A stretch of 64,000 bases of DNA from Lagopus muta (lineage: Eukaryota > Chordata > Aves > Galliformes > Phasianidae), in contig NC_064435.1 of the NCBI RefSeq assembly GCF_023343835.1, forward strand, positions 58,363,634 to 58,427,633, in the 5' to 3' direction. Made by a program: the position numbers and the translations under genes. Within the stretch, counting starts at the first letter, position 1; the number at the start of each line of letters is the position of its first letter. Below the pieces are notes generated by a model. That model did no database searches. It worked only from the letters and a program-made list of their open reading frames with translations, and had not been told where the DNA came from. Shown here piece by piece: positions 37,901 to 47,964 of the stretch.

Positions 37901-38782
37901 GAAACTAGTTACAGTGAGTCTCTTGTGTGATCCTGGTTGGTTATTCATAATGGACAGGCTGAATGAAAAGGGAGAGGAGAGGATGGTTGCACCCGGAGTG
38001 CAGATCTGGTATGTCCTCTGGTGGCGTTGAGACCCAGTCTAGTCAAAGCTCCTCAAAGGCTGTAGGTGCCCACTTTTCACCAGTTTCATGCACACCTAAT
38101 GTCCCACTGCTGACTCCCAAAGTGGGCAACAAATATCCCGACACCTCTCAGACCTGAGGCTTCTTTCAGCACAACCAGGTGTCCCCAGGCAAAAAGCTCT
38201 TTATGTGGGCCTTGTAAGGGTGCCATCTACCCTGCTGCTGGCACCAGTGCTCACCTGTTCTCACCAGGATCTCTGTGATGGAGCTCGGTCAGGAAAACCC
38301 AACCTACAGAACATTCTCCAGAGTAGCTGGCTCTCCTGAGTGTCCTCATGGAATTCCCAACATATGTACCAGTGTGTGGTTTGGCACAGCACAAGCAGCT
38401 CTTGCCCCTCTTGCAGTTCTAGGCATTAACTAGCAACATGTTCAGAATACTTTCAGTGCTCCCAGACAGTAGCTGTAGGTTCCTGCAGAGGATGCCTGGT
38501 GGAGTCTGCAGTCCCATCCATAAAGGGATGGATGTAACTTGAAGTTAATGAATGTCACGGATGCTTAGCATCACTCACACAAGCTATAGAATTCCTACCA
38601 ACATCTTCATTTATAGCATCTCTGGATATTTATCAAAGGAAACACATTGTTGAGTCAATTGAAATAAGGACAGAAAAAAGGAGGTGTTTAGTCCAATTAA
38701 AACATGAATGATACTGCTGTGGCTAATGAACGTGAAAAGAGGAACTGAGTGTAATGATATCAAAGTCAGCTTTATAACCACG
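34959..38782. other. Long repeat-poor stretch
   Basis: About 3.8 kb without a recognised repeat, the longest such interval before the 52-kb region. It contains a run of ten G at 34983-34992. Frames are at most 112 codons (minus, 36113-36451). Confidence 0.55.
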
Positions 38783-38925
38783 AGTCACCATCCCTGGAGG
38801 TTTGCAGATGACACGGAGATGTGGTACTGAAGGACATGGCTAGAGGGCATGGTGGTGATGGGTTCATGGTGAGGCTAAATGATCCTGATGGTCTTTTCTA
38901 ACCTTTGTGATTCTGTAGTTCTGTG
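38783..38925 (+). mobile_element. CR1 fragment
   Basis: Plus-strand CR1 3' end: 'gtcaccatccctggaggttt', 'ggcatggtggtgatgggtt', 'ctaaatgatcctgatggtc', ending 'ttgtgattctgtagttctgt'. Related to 861-1130, more diverged. Confidence 0.85.
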
Positions 38926-40098
38926 AACAAATGTGGAGGAGTCGCAGTGCAAACTACTCACCAGCTACGCACCCTGGTGCACACATCTTCCAACTTTGTA
39001 GCAAACTCCTTGTGCGCACTCAGGGCAGTGCTAACAGGAGCATCTCAATACTTCCCCAGTATTCAGTCTGGTGAACTGCTGCAGTAAATTTCCTCCACTT
39101 CTGTCACTGATCTTCTTTTGCCACAACCAGGAATGTGCTCAAAAATGAGCATTGTTTAATCGTGCTCAGTCCATGGGCACTGGATGTCTGCCTGAGTTCA
39201 CAGAGCATCCATTGCTATAGCCATGCTCCTGCTCCAGAAAGAAGCTGCTGTCTTGCAAGAGTCACAGCTCTCAGAAAGGCATCTCACATGAGATGAGAAA
39301 TGCCTTCCTTACTGTCTGCCGCATTATCTGAACAAAGATATATTCGTTTTATCTTGCATTTTGATTTGATGAGCTGCAACATCTCAGCATGACTTTTTTT
39401 TTTTTTTTTTGGCAACTCTTGACAATTTTTTTTTTCAATCTAAATTAAGGCCCACAATGTCTAGAAGCAAAAAGAAGTCACATGATGTGTATTACAGAAA
39501 GGCTGATGATCATCAGCTGCCCTTCTTAGAGCAAACAGACATGAAGGCCTTGTGAATAAGGTAGGCTTTTGTTCTGTGAAGAAACAGGAAATTCTGTCTT
39601 ATCTATGTCTTATCACTTTAAAATCCAATTTTTGGGACAGACTCAGTAAGAAATGTCCCATTTTTCTGCAACAACCAAAAGTGAATTGGATCTCACCTCC
39701 CCCAAGCAAGAGTTCCTTAGAGTCACAACTCTAAAACAGACCATAAATTTTTCAGCAAAGCTTCATGAGTCATAAACTCTATGGGAAAAGATTCATTCAG
39801 CCAGAGCTGGTAATTACATATATCCATCAGCAGCTCCCAGTCCTGGGGCCTAGGAGAGGAGCCTGCTCCGTGTAGGGGTACATGGTGGGCAAGTACAGTC
39901 TGCAAGCACCTCTGTTCCCCTTCCTAAGGAACGAAAGCAGCCTCAGCATCCTGTTGGACCCACAGGATCTGGAAGGAGCAAGAGTTAAGCTCATCTCAGC
40001 CCTCTGATACTCTGCTCTAACAAAGATGTGCCACCAAGAAAGTTGATGTGGACTTATCAGGGTGTACAGATTTATTAGGCACATAATTTATTTCCATT
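38926..40098. other. Unique sequence with T tracts
   Basis: Poly(T) runs at 39394 and 39426. No gene recognised. Confidence 0.55.
39394..39410. repeat. Poly(T) tract, 17 T
   Basis: Run of 17 T. A shorter T run follows about 15 bp later (39426-39435). Confidence 0.9.
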
Positions 40099-40255
40099 TC
40101 ACAGAATCACTGAGTCGTAGAATCATAGAATCACAGAATGGCTTAGGCTGGCAAGGACCTCAAGGCCCACCCAGTGCCTTGGGCAGGGCTGTCCACCACC
40201 AGCTCAGCTGCCCAGGGCCCCATCCAACCTGGCCTTGAGCACCTCCAGGGATGGG
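40099..40255 (-). mobile_element. CR1 fragment with extended octamer tail
   Basis: Minus-strand CR1. The 3' tail holds several copies of the octamer theme (TCACAGAATCACTGAG, TCGTAGAATCATAGAATC, ACAGAATGG). Then come 'caaggacctcaaggccc', 'cagctcagctgcccaggg' and 'gagcacctccagggatggg'. It is 5' truncated at 40255. Confidence 0.92.
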
Positions 40256-41663
40256 ATATCTTGCAGTACCAACCTGATTATTTCTGTGAAGACATACTTT
40301 TATTCTGTATAACAGAACAATCCTCATGAAGTAACTGAGACAAAACAAACAAACAAACAGAAACAACTTATTTTTACTACTTTCTTTTAATGGAGAGCTT
40401 AATTAGAGTGGTCTGGAATAAGCAACTCAGCATCTCTGCCACAGTCACATTGTGAAGTCACTGTGGATATGAGCTCATAAGTTGGGTACATGTGTTTGCC
40501 TTCAAGGAATAAATGCCCTCTAAATGCCATCTGCCACCAAAACAAATAGGTTTTCAGCTCCTGCTTTTCAGTGACAGCAAGAGCAAAATTTTCTCAAAAA
40601 AAAAACCCCGAAAATAACAAAAAAAAAACAAAAAACCACCTGAGGAAAGCCTCCCAGGAGTGAGTAATACTGCAGGACAAGCTACTTGATGAAATAGAGA
40701 GTGATGGCAGGAGAGGGGCCTTTGGGACTGTGTACAAGTGCAGCTCTCCATTCCTCTCCAGTATCAAATAATACCAGAATAATTGTGTCATAGTACAAAA
40801 GCAATACACAATACACACATGCCAGAAAAATAAGATCATGACCTCCAGTCATAGTTGCAGAGGAGACAATGCTTTTCTTAGAGTTTTGACACAATTAACC
40901 TTTAAGGTCCTAATAATCAGCTTCAATGTCACATTCCCTATTTCCTTTCCCCTTCCAAACCTTCACTGTATGTTAAGTATCATGACTGGTATTTTTGTTG
41001 GTATGGATTTCTTGCTAGTTCCTCTGACTAGATGTGTCTTCCACCAGGGAAGATCTCATCTCGTCTGAAAAGACAGGTTTCCTACAAACATCAAAACAGA
41101 AAGCCACATCCTCCAGAAAAGCCAATTCACGCAGCATGGCTGTTGAATATGTAGCCCAGCAATACACAAGTCTTGAAAGTGGCACAAAGGGTCTCTGAGA
41201 ACACTTCAAACTGATTAATTCTGCAGGGTAGCACAGAACAAATAGTTCTACCTTTAGTTCTACCAGGCCTCTCTCTGACCTTTCCAGAGACTGTTTATCT
41301 GTGCTTGAATAGACAAATTTGAACACAAATAGCATGATGACCAAAGCATAACCACATTCCTTAAGCAGTTCTGCCATCATTAAAGATGCCACCGTAGACC
41401 TTTTAAGAAATGTCTCTTTCTGTTAGTAAAAATACTAACATCAGCAGTAGTGATTGATCTAAAATTAGTGATCTGATTGAAAAACAAGTAGGTTACTGCG
41501 GTCTTTGTAAACAATGATGAGACATGGACCAGCCCTGCAGCAGGTCCCAGGCTGTAGGTGATGTAGGCTGTGCTGTCACAGCAGTTGACACAAACACCAC
41601 AGCAGCTCCAGGCTGTGAAACACACTCAAAGTAAAAATACCCTTTCTACAGAGCCAGAATGCT
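40256..41663. other. Unique sequence upstream of the long CR1
   Basis: Includes A-rich runs at 40598-40640. A 125-codon minus frame (41015-41392) is not recognised. Confidence 0.55.
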
Positions 41664-42270
41664 GGGATCGCGTGCATCCTCAGCAAGTTTGTGGATGACA
41701 CCAAGCTGTGAGATGCAGGCAACACACCTAAGGGACGGGATGCCGTGCAGAGGGACCTAGATAGGCTCCAGCAGTGGGCCCGGGTGAGCCTCATGAGGTT
41801 CAACGAAGCCAAGTGCAAGGTCTTGTACCTGCGTCATGGCAACCCCCATTACCAATACAAGCTGGGGGATTAAAGGATTGAGCACTGCAGTGCTGAAAAG
41901 GACTTTGGGAAACTGGTGGAGGGCAAGCTGGACATGAGCCAGAAGTGTGCCCTTGCAGACCTGAAAGCCAACCATAGCCTGGGCTGCCTTGAAAGAAGCG
42001 TGGCCAGGGTGAGGGAGGTGATCCTGAGCCTCTACTGTGTGATGGTGAGGCCTCACATGGAGTACTGCATCCAGATATGGAGTCCTCAGTACAGAAGAGG
42101 CATGGACCTGTTGGAGTACATCCACAGGAGGGCCATAAAAATGATCCAAAGGATGGAACACCTCTCCTACAAGGACAGGCTGAGAGAGCTCGGACTGTTC
42201 AGCCTGGAGAAGGGAAGGCTGCAGTGAGACCTGAGAGCAGCCTTTCAGTATCTAAACGGGAGCTGTAAGA
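41664..42270 (+). pseudogene. CR1 ORF2 reverse transcriptase, C-terminal fragment
   Basis: The translation is that of the CR1 ORF2 reverse transcriptase from its catalytic aspartate box onward. The box reads F-V-D-D (41688-41699) where CR1 elements usually have F-A-D-D, followed by TKL. A stop follows directly after TKL and another lies near 41870, so the first third is broken. From 41916 a frame of 103 codons stays open and carries the family's conserved segments: CALADLKANHSLGC, VRPHMEYCIQIWSPQ, RRAIKMIQRMEHLSYKDR and [14 protein letters not shown]. The endonuclease and RT palm upstream of the box are absent. This is a dead LINE relic rather than a host gene. It has no start of its own, and the Met at 41916 is internal. 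Confidence 0.9.
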
Positions 42271-42574
42271 AAGAAAGGAAGACAGACAGACACTTTAGAG
42301 AGTCTGCTGTAACAGGACAAGGGGAAATGGTTTCGAATTAAAAGAGGAGAAATTTAGACTCAATTTAAGGAAAAACATTCCTATAATAAGGGAAGAGAAG
42401 CACTGGCACAAGTTGCCCAGAAGGTTGTGGATGTCCCATCTCTGGAGACACTCGAGGTCAGGCTGGATGAGGCTCTGAGCAACCTGATGTAGTTGTAGGT
42501 GTCCCTGTTCATTGCAGGGGAGTTGGACTGGATGATCTTTAATGGTCTATTCCAACTCAAACATTTCTATGATT
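41664..42574 (+). mobile_element. CR1 LINE, longest copy (ORF2 end plus 3' UTR)
   Basis: About 910 bp of CR1 in the plus orientation. The 5' edge lies within ORF2, just before the reverse-transcriptase catalytic box. The RT thumb and C-terminal coding region follows to about 42280. The 3' UTR then holds 'aatttagact', 'ttgcccagaaggttgtggat' and 'gagttggactggatgatctt', and it ends at 'tttctatgattgcatg'. It is 5' truncated like nearly all CR1 copies. It is the only copy here that keeps a sizeable stretch of recognisable protein coding. Confidence 0.93.
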
Positions 42575-45418
42575 GCATGCTCACCAAAAGTACTTAAGTT
42601 GGTAGTTGCACGTTTTCCAGTTCTTGCAGAAAAACTTACTGAAATACTTTGGTGCTTCTGAAGAACATCTGGGTATATTACAAAGACCCAATATGCACGT
42701 GTAGGTGAAATATTAATTGCTTGTGTTTTAAGCCATACTGGATGTATCTAGCATTCTCGCACTATGAAAGCAGAGGAAACGTAAGCAATTACAGGCAAAC
42801 TGAGTTGCTCCATCTGCATTCCTCTTAGAAGTTTTTTTCTGCTTCAAAGTGATGTGACATTTTTGGGTTACACTTCAGGAACTCAGTGCGGGCTCCTGGC
42901 TTTGTACTGCCGCTCCAAACAAGCAGCAATTCAATTATGCACCCGCCCACCCCTTTTCCAAAACTAAACCCTCTCAGGTCCGGAACTCTCTTCAGTGCAG
43001 GTTTTAAATAGAAAGGATAAGTAGGATAAAGCTGGTTGCGGGAGCTACTTTATCTTCCATTTTTTTCCCTCACAGTGATTCCCCTGACCTGGCCAGACTC
43101 TCAGGTTCCTGGCGCTTTTCTCCTGTTGGGAGACTCTAATCTCCAAGTGCTCTATAAGTGATCAGGGGTGGGAAATGGAGACAAGTCTGTGTCAAGGAGC
43201 TTTCCTCCCCAGTTTTGGGTCCATCTACTGCAGTGCTGTAATGTGGTGACTGTGACAGCCATTGCCTTAATACAAGGGCTCCATCTCAAATGTTACACTA
43301 AATGAAAGGGCCTGTTTTGCTGAAGTACAGTTGTTTCAAAACATTATAAGTCTGTACATTTTATACAGGAATATATAAGGGATACTCCTGCTAAGCATTT
43401 TTGCAGAGAAGTTGACAAGCTTATTGGTATTCTTCTACTGCACAGTGTTTCCTTAATACTTTGAATATGTTCACTTTTATTCAGTACCTGTACTGGGTGC
43501 CTAAAATCTGGATTTTGTTTTCTGAAAGGCTGGTTTGCATACGGAGAATTTATCCCAGCATCTTCACTCCCATCAGAGCAAGTGGTGTAAAGTTTTTGAA
43601 AGTGGAAAGTTTTGTTTCTCACAAATATGAAGGCACCTTCTGGTGGGTATTCTGGAGAGCAGCTGCTATGAAAGTTAGAAGTGAGAGCTGACTTCAAATA
43701 GTTTGGCAACTCTGAGTAAAATGAAAAGTACTTCTCAGTCTTAATGTTGGAATGGTAGTATTTCACTGGAAGGCTGTATTCCTCCAAGAATTGGTGTGAT
43801 GCATGCAGACATTCGTTATGCCTGTCTGTCACTCAGAAAGCAGCTGCTTTCCATTATTTAGTGCAGATGCTATACAAATAGTTCTGCAGTATTTCCCCTT
43901 GGGAGGAACACCATGCTCCTGCTGTGCAGCCTGAGCTCAGCTGCGGGCAACTACACGCTGGCTTCTGAAGGCCACTTGCAAAGAGGACTTCAGGATTCTG
44001 TGCCCTCAATGGGAAGCTGCCTCCAGCACTCAAAAGCTCTGAAAAATGCAACCTCTGCCTATGAGACAGGACAGTAATCTGCAAGGGACTACAACTCATT
44101 TCTTCATAAACAACATGATTTAGAGTCCCTGCCAATAGCACATGCGTTCTGCTTGGGTTTAAGTCATCTTCTGGTGATATCTAAGTTTTGCTCCTTGAAA
44201 AGGTGCTCCATGCTGCATCTGGACTTCCCAAGCCACATACTCAGGTTAGTATCCACTCCATGTCCAGTGGTACTGCTTTTAAGCAGTAGCATGTTCTGCA
44301 TTTCTTTAGCCCTACTCAAGCATAATCTGTTGTTCCTTTTCATCACTTTCTCTTTGCTTTCCAGCTTAGTTTTCCAACCTGTCTCTCCTTACTCAGATCA
44401 AAAGGATTAACAGAGGTAAAAAGCTTACGTAAACCATTCATTATATTTGGAGCAAGTTGCGGTGCTTGTGCTGTGGATGTTGTAACCACTCTGTGTAAAG
44501 GACAAGCTCTGGACCAGCTCATTACTTTTTTCAGCTGAGTGCAAATCCCCTACCTATTTTGAAAAAGGTTAGGGTTGAAATCCTCTTTAGCAGATCACTG
44601 TGAGTGGGATTTATCTCGACTAATTTTATCCATCTTAGAGTTACGGGAACAGCCTAAGATCTCACTAATCTCAAGGAGCAGAGTGGAGGAACTTGGGATC
44701 CCAAATATAGAGAACGAATTGTTTCATTGTCTATGAAACAATTACATTACCTAAGAAGCACGAGTGAGCAGGGTTAAGTGGATACTCAGCAATTAGGAAA
44801 GTGAACCAAACCCCAGCAAGTCTTTGCATATTGCCTTCTGTCTGCTATAGCAAACAACAGCTTCACTCCAGAGTATCACTTGGGCAGGTCTGACAGGCTG
44901 TGCCCAGTAGAGAGTAGTGATATAATAACATATATTGTCTAGACTGTTCCACCCCCTTTATCTTCAGAGGAGGACCTGAAGCCACATTACTCTCAGAATC
45001 ACACAGAAGGTACAATGGGGCAGTTCCCATCTTACCCACATAACTCAGGGAGTATAATGCTTCTCAGAGCATGCTGCAAATGGGAATTGAGTGAGATTTA
45101 CTCTTAGCCCATTGTGGGTTTAATTCCCGTGGATTTTATGTAAGCAATTACCAACACTAGTTATCCCATGTTATTAGGCAGTGTCACCAGAAGATGTTTC
45201 TGGGTATTCAGAATGTTTAGTAGAATGTTGAAGTCCTCTGTTATGAATGAAATAGTCTTAATGTACCAACACAAGACCCCCCACACCCCCATTAAAAAAA
45301 TAATAAAAAAAAAGAAATATTTGGCTGTGACAGGACAGTGTTATTCTCTTGCACTGCCTCTGGTTTTTTAAAAGTACTAGAACATAACATAGCATAACAG
45401 AATAGAAGCAAATAGAAA
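42575..45418. other. Repeat-poor stretch; 162-codon minus frame
   Basis: A minus-strand frame at 43344-43832 is open for 162 codons in AT-rich DNA, where stops should be frequent. Its composition is balanced, but no motif, signal peptide or domain is recognised. The hairpin at 44717 also lies here. Confidence 0.45.
44717..44743. repeat. Perfect 11-bp hairpin
   Basis: AATTGTTTCAT (44717-44727) and ATGAAACAATT (44733-44743) are exact reverse complements around a 5-nt loop TGTCT. The stem is AT-rich with no gene beside it. Confidence 0.9.
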
Positions 45419-45612
45419 CACAGAATGATTTGAGCCAGAAGAGATCTCAAAGCCCACCCAGCCCCAACTCGTGCCGTGGGCAGGGCTGCCCCCCACCAGC
45501 TCAGCTGCCCAGGGCCCCATCCAACTTGGCCTTGAGCACCTCCAGGGATGGGGCACCACAGCTCATCTGTGCAACTATGCCAGCGCCTCACTGCACTCTC
45601 CATGCAAAATTT
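45419..45612 (-). mobile_element. CR1 fragment abutting tRNA-Val
   Basis: This is a minus-strand CR1 3' fragment. Its 3' end starts at CACAGAATG (45419), and the body holds the diagnostic segments 'gggcagggctgcc', 'accagctcagctgccc' and 'ctccagggatggggcacc' seen in many other copies here. Similarity to the other copies fades at about 45600-45612, only about 5 bp from the tRNA 3' end. The element and the tRNA are therefore in the same orientation, with the tRNA upstream. A purine/AT-rich tail (45381-45418) lies beyond its 3' end. Confidence 0.9.
45606..45609 (-). terminator. Candidate pol III terminator of tRNA-Val
   Basis: On the minus strand this reads TTTT, starting 8 nt after the tRNA discriminator base. 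Four or more T residues shortly after a tRNA gene is the usual pol III stop signal. The run sits at, or inside, the 5' truncation edge of the adjacent CR1, so the terminator may have been supplied or changed by that insertion. Confidence 0.6.
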
Positions 45613-45616
45613 CTAC

Positions 45617-45689
45617 TGTTTCCACCTGGGATCGAACCAGGGACCTTTTGCGTGTGAGGCAAACGTGATAACCGCTACACTATGGAAAC
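45617..45689 (-). tRNA. tRNA-Val (anticodon CAC)
   Basis: Read on the minus strand this is a complete 73-nt tRNA, counting discriminator A at 45617. The acceptor stem GTTTCCA pairs 7/7 with TGGAAAC. The anticodon stem TTTGC pairs 5/5 with GCAAA around loop CTCACAC, giving anticodon CAC (45654-45656). The T stem CCTGG pairs 5/5 with CCAGG around TTCGATC. The internal pol III promoter is intact: the A box TAGTGTAGCGG fits TRGYNNARNNG and the B box GGTTCGATCCC fits GGTTCGANNCC. No CCA is encoded, as expected for a nuclear eukaryotic tRNA gene. A TTTT run (plus-strand AAAA at 45606-45609) lies 8-11 nt past the 3' end and could terminate pol III. From memory of the family, the sequence closely matches vertebrate nuclear tRNA-Val(CAC), with scattered differences in the acceptor, D, anticodon and T arms. 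The paired changes in the anticodon and T stems preserve pairing, which suggests an intact gene rather than a decayed copy. Short open frames crossing it are chance. Confidence 0.96.
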
Positions 45690-45859
45690 CTGGCTCTTGT
45701 AAATTTTGGCTCCATTCACTTCAGAATGACATGGATACGAAGTGGAAGAGTAACTGTGCACAGCTTTGGTGGTATGGGGACAAAGCAACATCACTCTGCA
45801 CAGTTTTCCTGGTGACTCTTACATTTGACTGAATGTCAGACATGACAGACTAGATCTGA

Positions 45860-46030
45860 GTAGAGTGAAGTGGAATGGGATGGGATGGAATGAAGTGGAA
45901 TGGAGTGGAGTGGAGTGGAGTGGAGTGGAGTGGAATAGAATAGAATAGAATAGAATAGAATAGAATAGAATAGAATAGAATAGAATAGAATAGAATAGAA
46001 TAGAATAGAATAGAATAGAATAGAATAGGA
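45860..46030. repeat. Pentamer microsatellite (TGGAR)n-(TAGAA)18
   Basis: Imperfect TGGAA/TGGGA/TGAAG units run from about 45860. They are followed by six exact TGGAG units (45901-45930), one TGGAA, and 18 uninterrupted TAGAA units (45936-46025) ending in TAGGA. The array is joined directly to the 3' end of a minus-strand CR1. It may have grown from that element's short terminal repeat (minus-strand TTCTA resembles part of ATTCTATG). The clean TAGAA core suggests recent expansion and likely length variation. Confidence 0.95.
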
Positions 46031-46235
46031 GGATTTTACAAAGATCATGAAGTCTAACTGCCCAACCATGTCAGGGGTCACCAAAAGTTAAAGGACAATA
46101 ATGAGGGCATTGTCCAAATGCCTCTTGAGCACTGGCAGGCATGGGGCATCAATTACATCACTAGGAAACCTGTTCTAGTGTTTGCCCACTCTCATGGTTA
46201 AGAAATTCTTCCTAACATCCAGCTATTCCATCAGC
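46031..46235 (-). mobile_element. CR1 fragment with microsatellite tail
   Basis: This is a minus-strand CR1 3' region, diverged from the other families in this window. Recognisable segments are 'aaagatcatgaagtc(t/c)aactg', 'gcattgtccaaatgcctctt', 'caggcatggggcatc' and 'aagaaattcttcctaacatcc'. The usual octamer end is replaced by the (TAGAA)n array. The 5' truncation limit is approximate. Confidence 0.8.
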
Positions 46236-46939
46236 ACTATACCTCTTAAGTGATGCACAGAGTGACACCACATTGCTCTGTGTGTGAATTTCCATACTAA
46301 CTGATAATTCACCTGAGAATTGCTGAAGCTTTGTTTTATCCAAAAGGATGAGATGCAAGAGGGCTTATATGTGGTCTATAATGATAAAGCAGATCATAAT
46401 CCTCCAAAGGAGGAGGGGAAACAAAAGCAAAATAACAGTTCCTATCCTTTAAGTTACTAAAGTTTTGTCTGGCTTTGTACAGGTAATTGCAATTGCCACT
46501 TGTTTCCTAGAAATTCTTAACATTAGCACCTGTTAATTATTATGCATATGAAAGTGTCTAAAACATTTTCTTTGCCATGTGTGCTGCTAAGGGTCTGCTG
46601 CAAACACACCATTATGCTGTCAAGAATCGTTGACTGTAGTGAGTGATGACAAAGTGATTTCAGCTTCTCTGAAACACACCTTTGGACCACTGGGTGATGG
46701 GGGTGGGGGTGGGGAAAGAGGTGATATTAAGAAAGAAACAAACAAAAAAAAAAAACAGAACAAAACATGGAATCATTCTTAGGGTCGCATTCAAAGACTT
46801 ATTGCTGTGAAATTCTTAGCATGTTAATTTGTATTCAAAAGGTACCTGGAAACCCCTTGTGATTTTCCTGTTAGTGAAGAACGGAGTGTAAGCATCACAT
46901 GGGTACCACTAACAAAGGCTCGGTGGGAAGAGGTTTTGT

Positions 46940-47330
46940 ACCGCAGTGGCTAAGCATTAGTCATACTTGCAAATTCTTCCTTCCACACGTTAAAAGTCTG
47001 CAGAGACAAAGAGTCGTGCCCTCGACATTTCTGAAATCCATCAATCTCTGTTGGTACTGAATGGACCCCTTGAAGTGGAAATGCTTTCTGCCCACACAAG
47101 TATCGCAGCACTGCATGGAGCGTCCCGCCAGCGGATGTGTTACAGCATGCTTTGCAAGGAACGTTCTCCCGAGGTAACGGACAAAATGTAGTGCTGGTAT
47201 CCAAAATTGCTTAAAGCTCACTTTCTGCAGGAAAGCAAACTCCTCCTCCTTTCCCAAAACAAAAACACCATTTAAAGTTACATTATTGCCAGGAACGAGG
47301 AGGACAGTGTACTTTCTTTTTATTGCCATT
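46940..47330 (-). other. CpG-retaining unique block with overlapping open frames
   Basis: This non-repetitive stretch keeps several CpG dinucleotides (for example near 47100-47135 and 47165-47180) while its flanks have almost none. On the minus strand two overlapping frames stay open for 122 codons (46961-47329) and 84 codons (46950-47204), both with unremarkable protein-like composition. I recognise no family and see no poly(A) or repeat hallmark. It might be a conserved non-coding element, an exon or a decayed retrocopy. Confidence 0.2.
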
Positions 47331-47713
47331 TAAGGGTAGCAACGCTTGTCTGGCAAAGCTTGTCTATTAACTTCCATTAATGAGTATGGACAATATATTT
47401 GTGCTGCTTTCCCATATTCCAGTGATATATATCTATTTCTTTTTCCCTATGGACAACATATACTATGAAGTATGGTAGGTTCTAATACTGTATAAGGCTG
47501 TGCAGGTCATGTACAATTAAGCTGTGGCCATTTCTCTTTTCCAGATGACATTTTTGCTCCTTGTTTCTTGCTTTCCCCTGAATTTTTGTGGCGACTGATT
47601 GTTGGTTTGTTTGGTTGCTTGTTGTTTTTTTCACCACTTGGAGGCAAGTCAAGCTACAGTGCATACATTTTCCTGTATAATTTTCACAGCTAGGTTGGAG
47701 CAGAAATAAGAAA

Positions 47714-47738
47714 GGGTTTATAAAAGGGTTTATAAAAT
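47714..47738. repeat. Tandem GGGTTTATAAAA, two units
   Basis: The 12-bp word GGGTTTATAAAA occurs twice in direct succession. Each unit contains a TATAAAA box, but I see no CpG island, start or exon downstream, so a promoter role is unsupported. Confidence 0.75.
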
Positions 47739-47932
47739 GACTCTGGTAGACCTCTCTGGTGAGGAGAAGTGCCTAACAGTGAATATTTAACAAGATTTTA
47801 TTGAAGTTTGCCATCAGCTTTTTTCCTATGGTTACAGACTGCATTAGCTCCAGCACACAGGTGGTTAGGCCCACCCTTACTGTTCAAAAGCTATGGTTGG
47901 ACCCCTGGTATGCAGCAATGCCCTAGGATGGG

Positions 47933-47933
<1 letters not shown>

Positions 47934-47963
<30 letters not shown>
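47934..47963. repeat. Poly(T) tract, 30 T
   Basis: This is an uninterrupted run of 30 T. It could be the poly(A) tail of a minus-strand retrocopy, but the roughly 300 bp to its right show no AATAAA on the minus strand near the tract and no coding homology I recognise. A simple-repeat origin is equally likely. Confidence 0.95.

Positions 47964-47964
<1 letters not shown>

Noticed and set aside
45430-45832. Overlapping plus-strand open frames of 65-94 codons
   Set aside because: They are composed of CR1 sequence and the antisense of the tRNA gene.
45836-46084. 82-codon minus frame with repeating S-I-L-F-Y units
   Set aside because: It is the translation of the TAGAA pentamer microsatellite.
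47700-47745. TATAAAA boxes as a promoter
   Set aside because: They arise from a 12-bp tandem duplication in AT-rich DNA with no initiator, CpG content or downstream exon.
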